DNA of 64,000 nt, taken from the NCBI RefSeq assembly GCF_019320115.1, contig NC_089593.1:33746536-33810535 (forward strand), read 5' to 3'. Each line of letters opens with the position of its first letter. Position 1 is the first letter of the stretch. This document shows, one piece after another, positions 1 through 9,970 of this stretch. The DNA is from Miscanthus floridulus (taxonomy: Eukaryota > Streptophyta > Magnoliopsida > Poales > Poaceae). The notes under the pieces are model-generated. The model did no database searches and was not told where the DNA came from. It worked only from the letters and a program-made list of their open reading frames with translations. The position numbers and the translations under genes are program-made.

Positions 1-440
1 ACGTGCAAGTGTGTTAGCATTTTCACAATCATTTTTCAAAGGTTAATCACTTCTCACCGATTGTGCACTAGGCCTTAATGCAATGCATGTATTCCAACAC
101 CTCGTGGCACCAGATGATCGAGTTGTCCGATAAGAGCTCCGCTCTTAATAGTATGACCATCTATCCTAAATGTGATCACACTCTCTATTGTGTCTTGATC
201 ACCAAAACAAAATGCTCCTATGAAATATACCTTTGCCTTGAGCCCATTTTATTTTTCTCATTCTTCTTTTCCATGTCTGGAGCTTGATCATCATCACATG
301 TCCAACACTATCATCATGATCATCATCCACTTGCTCCCTTGCTTGGCATTGGACCATCCTAGCACATGCGTCACTTAGACAAGTATTAGTCCAACTAGGT
401 TTCATCAATTATCTAAAACCAAACATGGGCGCAGCTTTAG
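1..440. other. Unassigned repeat-like DNA at the left edge
   Basis: I see no convincing gene here. The stretch is AT-rich with runs such as 'atcatcatcacatg' and short frames only, the longest 69 codons on either strand and without recognisable motifs. The text style resembles non-coding parts of grass retrotransposons, but I cannot name a family from sequence alone. Its left boundary lies outside the window. Confidence 0.3.
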
Positions 441-528
441 TTTGGTGTGGTGTCTGAAGCTAGTGTCGCTTGTGATGCCGCCATCCCCATGTAGGATGAT
501 CCTGGTCACTACACAGGAGCACCTCTGA

Positions 529-777
529 GCTCTGCTAGCCCACCTTTGGGCTGTTGTGTCTGAAGCCATCCGTCAAGGGGCTGCCACAACGCTGGCCACT
601 ACCTAGCTTCAGTTTGGTGTAGCGATGAAGGTCCGAGTGGTGGAGCGGGCTTTTCTGCCAGGACCGGATGATGAAGATGATATGGATGATCTATTCATGA
701 GCCTTGAGCTAGTCACCAATGTCGTCTTAGGGAAGGTGAACGTGGACGAGATCCTGCACACCTACCTTTACCCTTAA
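529..777 (+). pseudogene. Broken exon fragment of an unrecognised protein family
   Basis: One reading frame runs from just after an in-frame TGA (526-528) to a TAA at 775-777, broken once by TAG at 604-606. Past that stop an ATG at 625 opens 50 codons with an acidic patch (PGPDDEDDMDDLF) and a hydrophobic stretch (LELVTNVVLGKVNV). Upstream of the TAG the frame reads AHLWAVVSEAIRQGAATTL, which looks like real coding sequence. I do not recognise the family. It is followed by DNA related to the 3'-UTR-like module found repeatedly at 30.9-37.5 kb, so it may be one decayed unit of the same locus, now separated by the Athila-like insertion. Confidence 0.3.
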
Positions 778-799
778 TCTGTGGGACGTATCAGTAGTA

Positions 800-985
800 C
801 AAGTAGTCTTGATCTATGGGACCGTATGTGAAGTCTTATTTCCATGCATGTCTGTGTTAACTTTTGTTGAACTTTGTATTAGGTGGGTTAAACTCTGTTG
901 AGCATGGTGTAGCTCAGGTCCTTTGGTCATTTGTTAATTGGTTTCTAGCCTCTGTTGGTTGCTTTTGCCTGCATATTTCTGGACT
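800..985 (+). repeat. Left-flank copy of the 3'-UTR-like module
   Basis: The segment containing 'ttttgttgaactttgtatta' followed by 'gggttaaactctgttga' (about 858-900) recurs nearly unchanged at 30898-30942. Weaker relatives occur at about 31480, 32960, 34210, 35615, 36670, 36820 and 37315. Finding the module on both outer sides of the Athila-like element supports the view that 1-1328 and 30148-38640 were one locus before insertion. No coding potential is seen. Confidence 0.5.
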
Positions 986-996
986 CTAAGACAGTC

Positions 997-1221
997 TGAC
1001 ACTATGAAATATAGATGATTTGAATCACTACAAAATACAAGGGCCATCCAACAAGTCCATGGAACCCAACTACCAGGGCCTAACAACTAGTTCTAGTCTA
1101 TAGAACCCAACAATTAGTTCAGGATACCAACAAGCATGGACTAATAACACAACTAATTGGCTAATTTTTAATTGGCTATTTTTAGCCATGGCTAACTAGT
1201 CGCAGTCCATCCAAACAAGGC
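997..1221. mobile_element. Possible small insertion (MITE-like) between 11-bp direct repeats
   Basis: The word 'ctaagacagtc' occurs at 986-996 and again at 1222-1232, bracketing 225 bp. The right edge reads 'ccatccaaacaaggc', a style common at ends of grass MITEs, and there is an internal palindrome 'ttagccatggctaa'. I could not find clear terminal inverted repeats, so the class is uncertain and the direct repeat could be chance. Confidence 0.3.
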
Positions 1222-1328
1222 CTAAGACAGTCCGTTCTTAGAAATCTTGACAGGACGAATAATAGTTTTGATAAAACAACAAAATATAGATTGTGTCAAC
1301 TCTTGCACCATATGTGGGGTCGTGGGCT

Positions 1329-1644
1329 TGTTGGTATATTTTAACGCACACAGAATAATTCACAAGCGCACGGATACCGATGTAGCACTTCACCGGAAAG
1401 TATTCTAGAATATCGAACTCAAGGAAATGTGTGTGAGAACAACTAAGTCTAACTTAACCTGTAGTAGAAACAAGACTTAAGATAATAGGAGCGTAAAGGA
1501 GATTGCTAAGGTCTTCTAGTTCTAACTTCGGTAAGCTATGTCTTCTATGGTTCAATCTAGGGATATTACTAAAAAGAAACAAATCTAGAGTATGTTTTCC
1601 TAGTAACAAAGTCCTGCTCGGCCTACAAATGGGAGGTGGTCTAC
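1329..1644 (-). repeat. Athila-like 3' LTR, first piece
   Basis: The segment starts 'tgttggtatattttaacgc' and aligns along its whole length with 28196-28513. It is cut at 1644 by the Sirevirus-like insertion and continues at 16575. It shows scattered differences from the right LTR but no large rearrangement. Confidence 0.85.
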
Positions 1645-3064
1645 TATAAGGAAAATGGACCCTAGGCCCATTTACTTTGGATTTTGGTGTTTGATGGCCA
1701 ACACAACCAAATTGAACTAATGAATTTGCAAGTAATTAGTTTTGTGACTTGGACGAAGGCAACATGATGATCCCACGATCAACACCATAAGTAGGTCCCT
1801 AGAAGCATAAGAGAAGACCCAAGATATCAAGCAAAGTCCAAGCACGAAGATAGGAACCAAGCCGGATGCAAGATCGCGAAGAAATGAGCTTCACAGAGGT
1901 GACCAGACGCGGTCCTTATAGCGACCGAACGCGTCCGATCAAGATGCTTGGCAATGGCAGGCATCAGCAGCAGCGACCGAACGTTGAGGATTCAAGTGAC
2001 CGGACGTGACGATGACATTGTTCACTATCACGACAATAGCTCAGCACTGACCGGACGCTGGAGGGTGATCGACCGAACGTAGGAACTACAACATCCGATC
2101 GAGTCCATAGAGGTTTCAGAGCGGCACCAGCGTGACCAGACGCGTCTAATCGACAGTGACCGGACTCAGCGCCGAGTCCGGTCAACGCGCTAGCTTCAAT
2201 GATCGGGATGACCGGACGTGTTCGGTCAGGACGACAACAGCGTCCGGTCAGTAGCAGAAAGCTGGGTTTCACCCCCAACGGCTACTTTCTCGGTGGGGAT
2301 TATAAATAGACCCCCCAACCGGCCCTTTGAGTTGTGGAGAGTTGAGGAAACATATCAAGGGTGTTGATACACCATTTTAGTGATGTCCACTTGCAAAGTG
2401 CTTAGTGATTCATTAAGTGATTAGCATAGGTGCTTTGCGAAGTGCTTAGGTTGATTAGACCACCACTTATGCGCTTGCTCTATATTTAGGCCTAGTGTTT
2501 AGTGAGGTTTGCATACCTCTTATCACTTGGTGCTTGCATGCACCACTGTTGTACATCAGAGGGGCTTGTAGTCTTGCTAGATCACTCCAACCATGTACCG
2601 AAGGGAACAAGGCCTGTGGTGGTTTGACTGGAAGCTTGATAGTGAAGACGGTGGGGAGCATCCGGGAGAGGCTTGCCGAAAGGCATGTCAGAGACCCACT
2701 TGTGCATGGGGAAGGCCCGAGGCTATCCACGGAGTTACCCGACCAGGAGCTTGGCCCTTGCGAGGGGCTCCAACGAGGACTAGGGGGAAGCTTGCGTGCT
2801 TCTCGATACCTCGGTAAAAATACTAGAGTCATCGATGGGAGCTTGCATATCTGTACCTTACTCTTTAGCTTCCGCATTTACATTGTTTGCATAACTCCTT
2901 TTGTGGTAGAGATAGCAAACACATTAGCAAAACCGTAGTTGCACAATTAGATAGTTTATCTTTTGCATAATTTTGCTAAGAATAGACAAAGAGGCCATAG
3001 TTTGGAAGTTAGAGTTTTAAGTTGCCTAATTCACCCCCCCTCTTAGGCATCACGGTTCCTTTCA
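1645..3064 (+). repeat. 5' LTR of copy A
   Basis: The LTR begins TATAAGGAAAATGGACC, where the family start is TGTAAGG (seen at 15193 and 52595), and ends ..TTTCA next to the PBS. It is rich in variants of 'gaccggacgc' and 'gcgtccggtc' between about 1895 and 2265. Frames at 2467-2938 on both strands recur in the other LTR copies only because the LTR itself is repeated. A C-tract precedes the end, as in all four full-length family LTRs here. Confidence 0.85.
2210..2309 (+). promoter_or_regulatory. LTR promoter region: CpG palindrome and TATA box
   Basis: GACCGGACGTGTTCGGTC at 2210-2227 is a near-perfect palindrome, and a TATA box TATAAATAG lies at 2301-2309. The same pair sits at the matching place in the other family LTRs: palindromes at 15705-15722, 42679-42696 and 53181-53198, with TATA-like words 60-90 bp downstream. 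This is the expected layout of a U3 promoter driving element transcription. Confidence 0.6.
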
Positions 3065-3066
3065 AT

Positions 3067-3078
3067 TGGTATCAGAGC
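3067..3078 (+). other. Primer binding site, initiator-Met tRNA type (copy A)
   Basis: TGGTATCAGAGC lies two bases after the LTR end and matches the complement of the 3' end of plant initiator-Met tRNA, the usual primer of Copia reverse transcription. Confidence 0.85.
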
Positions 3079-3143
3079 TGGTTGGCTCAATTTGGACTTT
3101 TGGATTCATCGCCGTTGAGTCGACGCTATTTAGAGTGGTTGGG

Positions 3144-4231
3144 ATGGATACCACTAGGCCTCCGCACTTTAATGACACTAACTTCTCCTACTATAAATCT
3201 AGAATGGCTTGTCACCTTGAGGTGGTAGATTTGGGTGTTTGGAGAGTCACTCGTGATGGGATGAAACCCATTAAGAATCCTGATAAACCCACAAAGAGTT
3301 AAGAAAAAGAATTTCATTTCAATGCTAGTGCTAAAAATTGCTTGTTTGAATCTTTTAGCATGGATGTGTTTAACCAAGTGTTCACTTTCAATATGGCACA
3401 TGAAATTTGGTTGAAACTCCAAGAGCTCCATGATGGCACAACTAATGTCCGTGAGCAAAAACATTGTCTAGCTAAACAAAATTATGATTCTTTTAAAATG
3501 GATGATGATGAGCTTGTTCGTGATATGTATTCACGTTTGAATCTAATTATCAATGAGTTCCATTCAATAGGATTGACGAAGCTAGATGATGCAGACATCG
3601 TGAGGAAGATCATCTCCATGCTACCACAAAAGAAATATACAATCATCATCACCATCCTTCACAACATGGAGGACTTGAGCACCATGACCCCGGCCATAGT
3701 CATTGGCAAGATAGTGGCATTTGAAATGTCACACAAGATGGGTCAAGAAGAAGCATCTTCATCAACCAAAGGCAAAGCTCTTGCATGTAGTGAGAAAAAG
3801 AAGATGAAGGGCAAGCAAGTTGAGACTAGCTCAAGCTCAAGCTCCTCAAGTGAAGATTAAGAAGAAGATGAGGATGATGATGATGATGATTCAAGTGATG
3901 ATGATCAATCTTCCTCCACCTCTGACCTTGATGAAGAATCAATCAAACTTATCAACAAGGTGGAGAAGATGATCCAAAGGCTCAATATCAAGGGTGTGAC
4001 AATCTAAATTCAAGATTTCATCTTCACCAATCAAAGAAATGAGCAAAGAAAGAAAGGACGCTATGGATGCGGCGAGTTGGGGCACTTTGTGGAAGTTTGT
4101 CCAAACAAGCCCACACCCAAGACAAAGAAGAAGGCATGCAAGGACAAAGCCCTCACATCAATAAACTCATGGGATGATTCTTCAAGTGAAGAGGAAGACC
4201 ATCACAAGAGGCGAGGCCACAAGAACTCATC
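3144..4231 (+). pseudogene. Copy A gag, N-terminal and middle part (broken)
   Basis: The frame starts at ATG 3144 (MDTTRPPHF). It carries a Copia gag region with the signatures YYKSRMACHLEVVDLGVW, ENAL-like helical segments and DMYSRLNLIINEF, then a Ser-rich tract and a long acidic tract (about 3830-3900). A CCHC zinc knuckle follows at about 4054-4100. Stops at 3300-3302, 3858-3860 and near 4005 break it. The first knuckle cysteine is arginine here (GRYGCGELGHFVEVC), while copy B keeps cysteine. The frame is cut at 4231 by the long-LTR element, and about 90 bp of gag present in copy B (near 49110-49200) is missing at the junction. In an intact element this protein would form the virus-like particle and bind RNA. 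Confidence 0.8.
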
Positions 4232-7200
4232 TGCCGCATCCTGTTTTAAAAACAAAACCAGATACACACCATATTTGAGCCTAGTAAGTCAAATCTCACA
4301 TATAGCTACAAATAAGGGTAATATCAATAGACAATGCTCAATACATAACGTACTTAGTATAAAGAATATAACCTTAGATAGCAAATAATGGAAAGACAAC
4401 TCTGATCCTCGGTTGAAGACTCCAATTCCATAGGGACAACTGACTGGTTGATCACAAGCCTAAACCCTCCAAACTCTAGCCATCTGTTACCCATCCGGGA
4501 TTTTTCCAAATATTTGAAAAGTAAAGCAAGCGTAAGTACAGTCGCACTCAACAAATATAACATGGGGTTCATGAGGCTCAAAAGGCTAACACTGGTTTAA
4601 TTACGATTAGCTTTTAGTGGTCACAATTTTAGCATAGGAGTAGCCACACGTTTATCACAAGCCCATATAAACACATGATCCGGTAAACATGAATAATGAA
4701 TAGCATAAATAGTAATCATTAATGAGCATCTTTATCATCAGTATAATTAGTGTTCATCATCTATTCCATAAATGTTCCAAGGCCGCTCGTGACCTTGAGC
4801 ACGACTGATATACCAGTTTTACACTCTGTAGAGGTTGTACACTTTCGCTGTGAGTCGTGATTTACCCTTACGCCCGAGGTAGCTAATCTCTTGACCCACT
4901 TCCAAGGAAGGTCAGCAGGGTTCACTATGAAGCCTTCCAAAGGTTCATCTAACAAGTTAGGGCCGCTAGGTTTCTGTGGCCTACGAATGTAGTGCTCCCC
5001 TTCCGACAGGCATAATGACGCGCAACCTATACACTAACGGACAGAGGCCGCACTATATCCAACCCAGAACACACCCCTCTTGCACCATAAAGATAATAAC
5101 AAGCTAGAAAAGGTCCTCATACTGAGCTAAAGCCAGAGCCATGTATCCCTCACAGTTGTACTATAAGTCCCGGATGATCACTTACAGATAAGTCCTTAGG
5201 TAGAGGAATCTAGAGCACCATAAAAATAGCCCAATGCTCTAGCCCCCTGATTCCATGTTGCTAAAAAGCATCTTTTAGTGTTTTTTGCTTATTACATTAG
5301 TCAAGTTACAAGGTCATGGTTGTTGTTGAGCACTAGCAAAACTACCCAATGCAATAACCCAAAGGTGTCAAGGTACAAGTACAAAGTACTAGGAAATCCT
5401 TAATGGTAGTCAAGGTAGACACATGCAGTATGAATTAAATGATTAAAGGTGTATAGGACAACAAGGAAGATCCCATCCTATACTTGCCTTAAAACACCGA
5501 TCCTTTGGTAAGCTTTAATCTTTAACGTCCTTCTTCTTCTTCTTCTTGATCACCATGTGTACCTCACCGACTGGACATGATCATAAAGCACCACACAAGC
5601 ATCCATGCAATCATACACAAAGCAATCAATAAAACTAAATTAGAATAGTACACCGACCATAAAAAAATAAGTAAAAGAGTTTGAAACATGATTCTACGCA
5701 TCGCTACGAACACACAGTCGCAAGAGACACGCTAATCGGGGCTACGGTTTGAAAGAAACGGCTACCGAAAGATCTACTCATAAGAGAAAATATAAAACTA
5801 TAAGCTTTGGGTGTTTTAACCATATAAAAGCTTATATAAATTGAATTCAGTCAAATTTAGATCTGAATTATAAAACTAAAGCAAAACAAATCAAATCTTA
5901 TTTATAAAATCCAGTTGCATAATTATTATTCAAGTTAGGAGTTAAACCATGAAATTCCAAAAATAGTAACATGAGAAACATTGTTACCAACGCATAGATC
6001 TTGTCATTATGAATCTAACACAACTTGAACAGGTCAAATCAGAGCTAAAACATAGGAGATATGAATTAAACAAGATTTCCTTTATTAAAATAATAGATTA
6101 AATTTAACCTTGAATTTTAAAAGTTGAAACATATCCAACAATAGTATGAACATGTAGATTATGAAATTATGAACCTAACGCAAGTTGAACGGGTCAAATC
6201 GGAGTTAAAATAGAGATTTTATGGGTAAAACAAAACTAGTGGGAAAACTATAAATAGATGAAAACGTATTTTTGAAGTCAACCGAACAAAATATGTTTTT
6301 AAAAGAAGAAAACATAAGCTCTGAAATATGCAATGGACCTCGGTTTCTATTTTGAAGAAACCGAGGGGCTCTTTAGAAAGATGGCAAGCAAAGGGGTATG
6401 GGATGATCTGGACCACTGGATCGGAGATGGGCGGCTCAGATTAAAAGAGAGGGAGAACAAGAAGGCTGCCGGCCAGAATAGGAAGAGCGACACGGTGGAG
6501 GCCATGGCCCGCGATGGAGCTTCGCTAGAACAGCGATTCCGGGCGTGGTTTACAATGAGAAAGGCATGAGCGGAGAGAGGGAGGCACGGCGAACTCACCT
6601 CAGCGATCCTCGGTGGCCTGGAGAGGACGGAAGCAGCGTGCGGCTTGGCGGGGCGACGACGAACGGCGGCGCTAGGTTGCGACGCGGCTGCGACCGCTCA
6701 GGTGATGCGGTGGCTTGCAATCGGGTTAGGCAAGGGCGACATGAGCTCAAGCTCAGTATTTAAGAGGCCGGAGGACGTGGGGTGCATGCAACCGGAAGAG
6801 GCATAACGAGGACGGACACTGCCTCTGCGTGAGTCCGGGTCGACGATGAGCCTAGGTAGGACACAGAGCTGATGAGCAGACCTAGTCTATTAGCGAAACG
6901 AGGCGGGGGATCGGCTGTCAGTGAACCGGGAGAGAGATGGGCGGTTGTGCGGCTTCAGCCTGGGCCGGCCTTCTTGTTGGGCCGCAGCAAAAATAGAAGA
7001 GGGAAAACGGAAACGGCCGGCTGGGCTTTTGCGCGAGAGAGGGAGACCAGGATGGGCCACCAGGAGCAAAGGCCGAGTAGGGAAATGGGGAGCAGGAAGC
7101 GGTCCGCACGGTTGGGAGGAAGGGAGCTAGGCCATCCGGCCAGAAGAGGAGCAGAAAGATTTTCCATTTTCAAAAGTTTTTCTATTTTGTTTTCAAAACC

Positions 7201-7573
7201 AAATTCAATGTAAACCAAATCAAATTCAAATAGAGTTTCAAATATACTTTACAATTCAAACAAAAATGAGAGGTTTTAGTAAGTTTTCCATAAGATAATT
7301 TTTATAACTTTTTAAATTCTTTTATTTTCAAATATTCTTTTCTTTTATTTCCAAGCCAATTTCAAAAGAATTTTAAATTCATTTTGAATTTTGTATTCAA
7401 CCACCCATTACAATAGATCAAATGCACCGGCATGTATGCACATCCATGTTGCTACCTTATGATGAATTTTAATTTAATGAAAAATTTTATTTTCCTATAT
7501 TCCATGAGCACAAAATTTAGAAATAAATCATTTTAAACCTATTTTCAAAAGAGGCAAATTTTAGGGTGTTACA
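4232..7573 (-). repeat. 3' LTR of the long-LTR element (3.3 kb)
   Basis: It begins TGCCGCATCC in plus orientation (the partner LTR has TGTCGCACC) and ends GGGTGTTACA. It aligns with 9971-12875 but keeps about 430 bp (about 5165-5590) that the partner has lost. It holds a TATA-like word on the minus strand near 6757-6764 and a GC-rich leader (about 6400-7140) followed by AT-rich sequence. Frames here, such as minus 6347-6598, also occur in the partner LTR and probably represent transcribed leader rather than a gene. Confidence 0.8.
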
Positions 7574-9955
7574 ATTCTACCCCCCTTAAGATGAATCTCG
7601 TCCCTGAGATTCGGAGAAAAAGAACAAGGAAGAGGGGGATACTTTAACTTGAAATCTTCTTCACTTTCTTGAGCAACACCACTTGATATTTACCTTGTTT
7701 TGTATGAGAACTCATCATGTGTCCTCCCTTGCAGATTCTTGTTCCATCTTATTCCAAATAACTTGTCAAACTGATTCCAAGATTCTGACAGATACTTTGA
7801 ATAACTCTAAGGTAACTCCAATCACTAGGCCACCTTTCCTTCATAGTCCATACTATCAATTCTCTTTCTTAAAATATTCACCTACCAATGGAGCCCGACG
7901 AATCTCTTGGTCAGAAGGAAATTCTACTACCAATTTTCAAAACATAAATGGTTCTGGTTAAGTTGCTTGGACTTGGAATACAATTCTTAGTCCTTGGTGT
8001 CACCCGAACCTCCTTAGCACAATTCTCTGTTGCTAAGGGCATCGGCCATGACTTTGCTCCTCGAAGTGATAGCACTTTTCCAAGTCATAACCAATTTCAT
8101 TCCAATGAGGATATCTCAAGCTCAAGACCAACTTAGTGAAGATGTCCTGTAGATTCTTATGATCCTCCTTGATGTCACCTTTTCTTCTAAGAAGATATTA
8201 CTTCCATGCTCCACAATGGATAACTCTAGATAACATGTTAGGTAGTTCAACTCACGCTTCTTTAGTTGACTTAATGAACAAGCCACTACTTTTATTCTTG
8301 TATAAGGATACATCCCACACCTTGACAAGGTGCATCATTGTAGATATAAATCTCTTGTCCTGATCTGGCAAAGTTAATACTTATGTTTTACTCCAACCTT
8401 CTCTTGGATTCCTTCAAACACTTAGCTGAGGTCTCTTGATCCAAACTAACTTAAAACCTTCTCTAGTAGCTCTACCAAAACCTTGATCTTGGATAAACTT
8501 CCCTTGAACCTCTGATAGGATCTTACTATTCTAAGAAACTCCACGTCACTCTTACATACTTGGGTAAGTTACAACCAAACTCATCATTAGCTTTTCTCAA
8601 GTTCTTCTCCCTATTTTCACCATTAAAATAACATATCCCAAGAAGAGAACTTTCTACAACAAACTCACTTGCTAACTTAGTGAAACATTGATATGTTCTG
8701 AGTCTCAATTAAATCAGCTGTAGATGTCCAACATCTCCTTCCTATGCCAACTTATCCTAGGTATGTTGAAAATTAACTCCCAATTGATAATAACTTGAAG
8801 TGATAACCAATATGAGCAAATACCCGAGCTTCTTGATCCAACAAGTAACACATCTTTAGCAAAGATACCTGTGCTTGATAGTGACTTCTCATCCAGAGAC
8901 ATAACCTATACTTCCAAGTGAAGTACCAGAACATATGAAACCTTCGTCTTGCAACTTCTTTTACTTGGCTACCCCCTTAAGAAAAGATCAACCAGGGGAC
9001 ACAAGAAGGGTAGCTTGCACCTTCTTCCAGATGAACTAACTAGTATCAAGACGTTGTGTCATCCCATTGATACTCTTATATATGTGCAAGAACAAGAAAT
9101 CTGAAATTCCTCACGAGTAGAAAAACAGCAGCACAGTAAAACAACTGTAACTCTCATTCTGTGAATCCAATGATATTGTAGCTTATACCGTTGGAAATAT
9201 TATCAAATTCTCCACAACTTCCTTATAGAACACTTCTCCAAATTATGCAATTAACTTGGTCTAAAACAGTGCACAAGAGAAACTGTTCTAGGTTCCAAAC
9301 AGCACAGATGCATCACCTTGTGATTTTCGTATCTCCCTAACCAAAATAGCTATCAGGCTGATTCTTGCGCTCAGAGAAAGATATAAAAGTGTACTATTGT
9401 CCAGAATTTTCCCATAATTTTATGATCATCCAAAATCAGGGATATAAGCCGATAAAGACAGGTTGCTCCCAAAAGACAGAATAGAGAAAACAGGAGATAA
9501 GCGAAACCCATCTATTTATTGCATTAATCCTTATACCTTAGGCCTATAAGCTAAATAAAATTGTGGGAACACCCAACAAGATTATTGCAATCATTATAAA
9601 GATGCAAAACAATCATAAGCATAATGACAATTCAACAAAGCAATAAAGGTGCACAACTCAATCATTGCCTCAACTTTCGATACTATCGTCCTCATTGTAC
9701 TAGGGGTAACAATCCTAAGACTCATCTTCAAATTATGCAAGAAGGTGGTGAGGAACAGTTCTAAAAGCATATCAAATCAAGGAGTGAAGATGAGAACAAA
9801 GACTTTAAAATAAGCACCAAGGTAGAGATGAATAGCAAGGGTAGAGATATAGTAGAGAAGAAAATATTAAGGTTCATAGAGCAAGGGTTTTTGTAGCAAC
9901 TTCTAAACCTTAACATAACCAGTTTATACTATGCTTGCGTCCTACAGTCAGCATT
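7574..9955 (-). other. Internal region of the long-LTR element, no recognisable proteins
   Basis: Read on the minus strand, the last bases before the LTR can encode DEIHLKGGRIVTP, a pol-end-like tail that runs into the purine tract and the LTR. The rest (2.4 kb) has only frames of about 60-90 codons with no RT, integrase or gag motif that I can see. Either the element is a LARD-type parasite without proteins or its coding region is too decayed to read by eye. Confidence 0.5.
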
Positions 9956-9967
9956 GCTCTGATACTA
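9956..9967 (-). other. Primer binding site of the long-LTR element
   Basis: On the minus strand TAGTATCAGAGC lies three bases inside the right LTR. It differs by one base from the initiator-Met PBS TGGTATCAGAGC. It fixes the right LTR as the 5' LTR. Confidence 0.7.
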
Positions 9968-9970
9968 CCT

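Noticed and set aside
1318..1327. 'gggtcgtggg' on both outer sides of the Athila-like element (also 30161-30170) as a target duplication
   Set aside because: LTR elements of this kind make 5-bp duplications directly at their ends; these words are longer and offset by 1 and 13 bases.
2467..2938. Frames of 70-170 codons on both strands, repeated near 16000-16475, 42939-43387 and 53462-53795
   Set aside because: They lie inside the Sirevirus-like LTRs and recur only because the LTR recurs; stops and indels differ between copies.
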